From NCBI GenBank assembly GCA_021796135.1, contig JAJYOQ010000185.1:1-7801 (forward strand): a DNA stretch of 7,801 nt, given 5' to 3'. Positions within the stretch are counted from its first letter, which is position 1, and every line of letters starts with the position of its first letter. This DNA is from Bacteroidota bacterium (GTDB taxonomy: Bacteria > Bacteroidota > Ignavibacteria > Ignavibacteriales > Ignavibacteriaceae). Below are positions 6,483 through 7,801 of this stretch, in pieces. The notes under the pieces are model-generated. The model was given only the letters and a program-made list of their open reading frames with translations. It was not told where the DNA came from and did not search any database. The position numbers and the translations under genes were made by a program.

Positions 6483-6687
6483 TAAAATAAGCTTTTAGCT
6501 CCCATGTATTCCCTGCATCGATAGATTTAAAAATACATCCTCCATTATTCACAAATATTATTTCACTATCGTTTATATAATATAAATCATTTATTGGATC
6601 GGCAGGTAATTTGGGATATAGTAATACTTGAGGATAGGTCGTTTTAATTAAGGCTATGATAAAAAACAGTATAATAATTTTTTTCAT

Positions 6688-7244
6688 ATGAATCCCTTAC
6701 ATCAATATTAATATAATTATTCCCTATTTGGTGTGCAATTTATTTTTCAACATTTTCATTCTGAAATCATTCCCTCGTCGGCCATTTTGTCACACCTAAG
6801 ATCTTTTTTCACCTATTTTTCCTCAACCCACCTCCGCTCTGCCAAGCATATGACAAGCCTAAAACACCCCTCTAATTCCTACCTAATTATTTCAAAAAAA
6901 AGTCTGCCAAATTTGGCACACCCCAAAACTTATGGATAATACCTTAAAAAAATTTTCTTTGCAGAACACTAATAGCAGCGCTCAATAAAAATGTGGTAAA
7001 AATTTTGATTTTTAGAAAGCTTTATGAGATGTTTTATCAATCCAGGATATCAAAAAATGTAATTTTTAGCAGCCCCCTTAACAACTTCTAATTATTTCCT
7101 TCGTCTAAATTGCGTTTCCAATTATTCAAAACACTACGGGGATAATTTTTATAAAAATAATTCCGCTTAGTAGTGAATAATTCAACTAAATTCAATAAGT
7201 TAGTTCCATCTTTTAACAAAATTATTCTTATCAAAGGTAAAATT
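6688..7244. other. Gene-free divergent region of about 560 bases
   Basis: No credible gene is seen between the pseudogene start and the DUF2723 start, which diverge from here. About 6740-6900 is strikingly rich in C and T on the plus strand and poor in G. A perfect 14-base palindrome lies at 6905-6918. TTTTTAGCAGCCCCC at 7063-7077 resembles the MITE end. An AT-rich partial palindrome (about 7142-7163) follows. Promoters for both flanking genes should be here, but no exact TAnnTTTG element stood out. Confidence 0.6.
6905..6918. promoter_or_regulatory. Perfect 14 bp palindrome, possible operator
   Basis: TGCCAAATTTGGCA is a gapless perfect palindrome, 218 bases before the pseudogene start and 327 bases before the DUF2723 start. 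It could be a dimer binding site or part of a degenerate repeat end, since the adjoining GCACACC (6916-6922) is inverted relative to GGTGTGC at 6730-6736. Confidence 0.3.
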
Positions 7245-7801
7245 ATGAGTTTAAAGTCCACCTATAGGTTAATCGGGACCATAGTTTTTTTAATTTCCGC
7301 AACCGTATTATTTCTTACGGTTCAGCCCTCGGTTTCCTTTTGGGATCCGGGTGAAATATCAGCAGCATCATATTCTCTGCAAGTCCCGCATCCACCCGGA
7401 GGGCCACTCTGGTTAATAATCGGAAGATTCTTTTCAATGATTCCTTTTGCGCATAATATCGGATACAGAATTAACACAGTTTCGGTACTTGCCGGAGCTT
7501 TTTCCGTCTTAATTCTCTATTTGAGCGCAGTAAAATTAATTGAAAGCTATAGAGGAAAGAACTATAAAAATATTCCCGATGCGCTAATAACATATATTTC
7601 TGCAGCAACCGGAGCTTTAGCATTTGCTTTTTGCGATACCTTTTGGTTCAACGCAGTTGAATCAAACTATTTCGCAGTAAGTACATTACTATTTTCTTTA
7701 GTTGTTTGGTTAATGATGGACTGGTATGAGAAAGCAGATGTTAAGTCAAATGAAAAATATATTATTTTAATGGCTTATCTTATCGGTCTTTCAACTGGTG
7801 T
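7245..7801 (+). CDS. DUF2723 / GT117-type polytopic membrane protein, N-terminal 185 codons
   Basis: The window holds 185 codons of a gene that runs off the right edge. A first transmembrane helix (about 8-28) precedes SFWDPGE (31-37), with acidic residues Asp34 and Glu37 in the first extracytoplasmic loop, then LQVPHPPGGPLW (45-56). This D-x-x-E plus HPPG pattern is the hallmark of DUF2723 proteins, a GT-C-like family that includes the O-mannosyltransferase TMEM260 (GT117). At least three more hydrophobic segments follow (about 75-95, 110-130, 143-158). A role in protein or surface glycosylation is inferred from the family; the substrate is unknown. The ATG at 7245 has AAAGG (7233-7237) seven bases upstream. 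It is transcribed away from the pseudogene. Confidence 0.9.
   Translation, partial: MSLKSTYRLIGTIVFLISATVLFLTVQPSVSFWDPGEISAASYSLQVPHPPGGPLWLIIGRFFSMIPFAHNIGYRINTVSVLAGAFSVLILYLSAVKLIESYRGKNYKNIPDALITYISAATGALAFAFCDTFWFNAVESNYFAVSTLLFSLVVWLMMDWYEKADVKSNEKYIILMAYLIGLSTG

Larger units (their letters stand above)
6382..6486. repeat. TAAA target-site duplication flanking the MITE
   Basis: The four bases TAAA at 6382-6385 and 6483-6486 flank the inverted-repeat ends exactly. One copy is needed to rebuild the interrupted reading frame, which supports a true duplication rather than chance in AT-rich DNA. Confidence 0.75.
5578..6687 (-). pseudogene. Decayed secreted Asp-box (Ycf48/BNR-like) protein with T9SS type A sorting domain
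   Basis: Joined across three lesions, the gene encodes about 335 residues. It has a signal peptide (MKKIIILFFIIALIKTTYPQ, with a GGGA ribosome site just upstream at 6693-6696), Asp-box motifs SIDAGNTW (55-62) and STNDGGNSW, and a C-terminal type IX secretion domain in the last 80 residues with NPFNPST, IYDILGREI and GIYFYRL blocks. Such proteins are exported and cell-surface attached or released, usually as beta-propeller-like repeats. Lesion one is a 97 bp MITE at 6386-6482 after codon 68. Lesion two is a one-base shift near 6137-6150, where the frame ending NKWDTTYY stops at TAA 6137-6139 while KPEGCQPNDVKILG continues one base over. Lesion three is an in-frame TGA at 5923-5925 between GFPYV and IAGEGF. 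Homology remains clear right through the last 114 codons, so the decay looks recent. Confidence 0.88.

Noticed and set aside
6733..6939. Plus-strand frame of 68 codons opening with GTG
   Set aside because: Composition simply reflects the C/T-rich block (many Ser, His, Phe, Leu), there is no ribosome site, and it runs over the palindrome at 6905-6918 without any domain-like pattern.

Overview
The window comes from an AT-rich Gram-negative genome of the Bacteroidota/Ignavibacteriota (FCB) type. The grounds are a type IX secretion (T9SS) type A sorting domain, a DUF2723/GT117 membrane protein of the kind common in that group, promoter elements of the TAnnTTTG form, and a family repertoire (HtrA protease, RecO, MtnA, a secreted FKBP with TPRs, AroC) typical of Ignavibacteria. 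The taxonomic call is inference; no rRNA or other marker is present.

Layout: positions 1-75 hold the first 25 codons of chorismate synthase (aroC, minus strand). A strong intrinsic terminator (111-138) separates it from a minus-strand run of housekeeping genes read from right to left: a secreted FKBP-type prolyl isomerase with C-terminal TPRs (3701-4504, TTG start), methylthioribose-1-phosphate isomerase (mtnA, 2454-3497), recO (1717-2454, stop and start fused as TAATG) and a periplasmic HtrA/Do protease (158-1642). mtnA-recO-degP looks like one transcription unit ending at the 111-138 terminator. The isomerase and the protease would both act on envelope protein folding and quality control.

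From about 4505 to 7244 the window becomes accessory in character. A 780-base gap holds a 44-45 bp tandem repeat with conserved hairpins (4760-4857) and a dense nest of palindromes (5061-5209). A small basic protein with a possible helix-turn-helix follows (5284-5577, plus strand). Its stop codon directly abuts the stop of a convergent decayed gene (5578-6687, minus strand). That gene once encoded a secreted Asp-box (Ycf48/BNR-like) protein of about 335 residues with a T9SS C-terminal sorting domain. It has three lesions: insertion of a 97 bp MITE-like element with 17 bp perfect terminal inverted repeats and a 4 bp TAAA target duplication, a one-base frameshift, and an in-frame TGA.

After another gene-free stretch (6688-7244), the first 185 codons of a DUF2723/GT117-type polytopic membrane protein run off the right edge (7245-7801, plus strand).

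The most interesting material is the non-coding structure: the clean MITE with its identifiable empty site, and the nested palindrome cluster, which could be a REP-like mobile element or a structured RNA.
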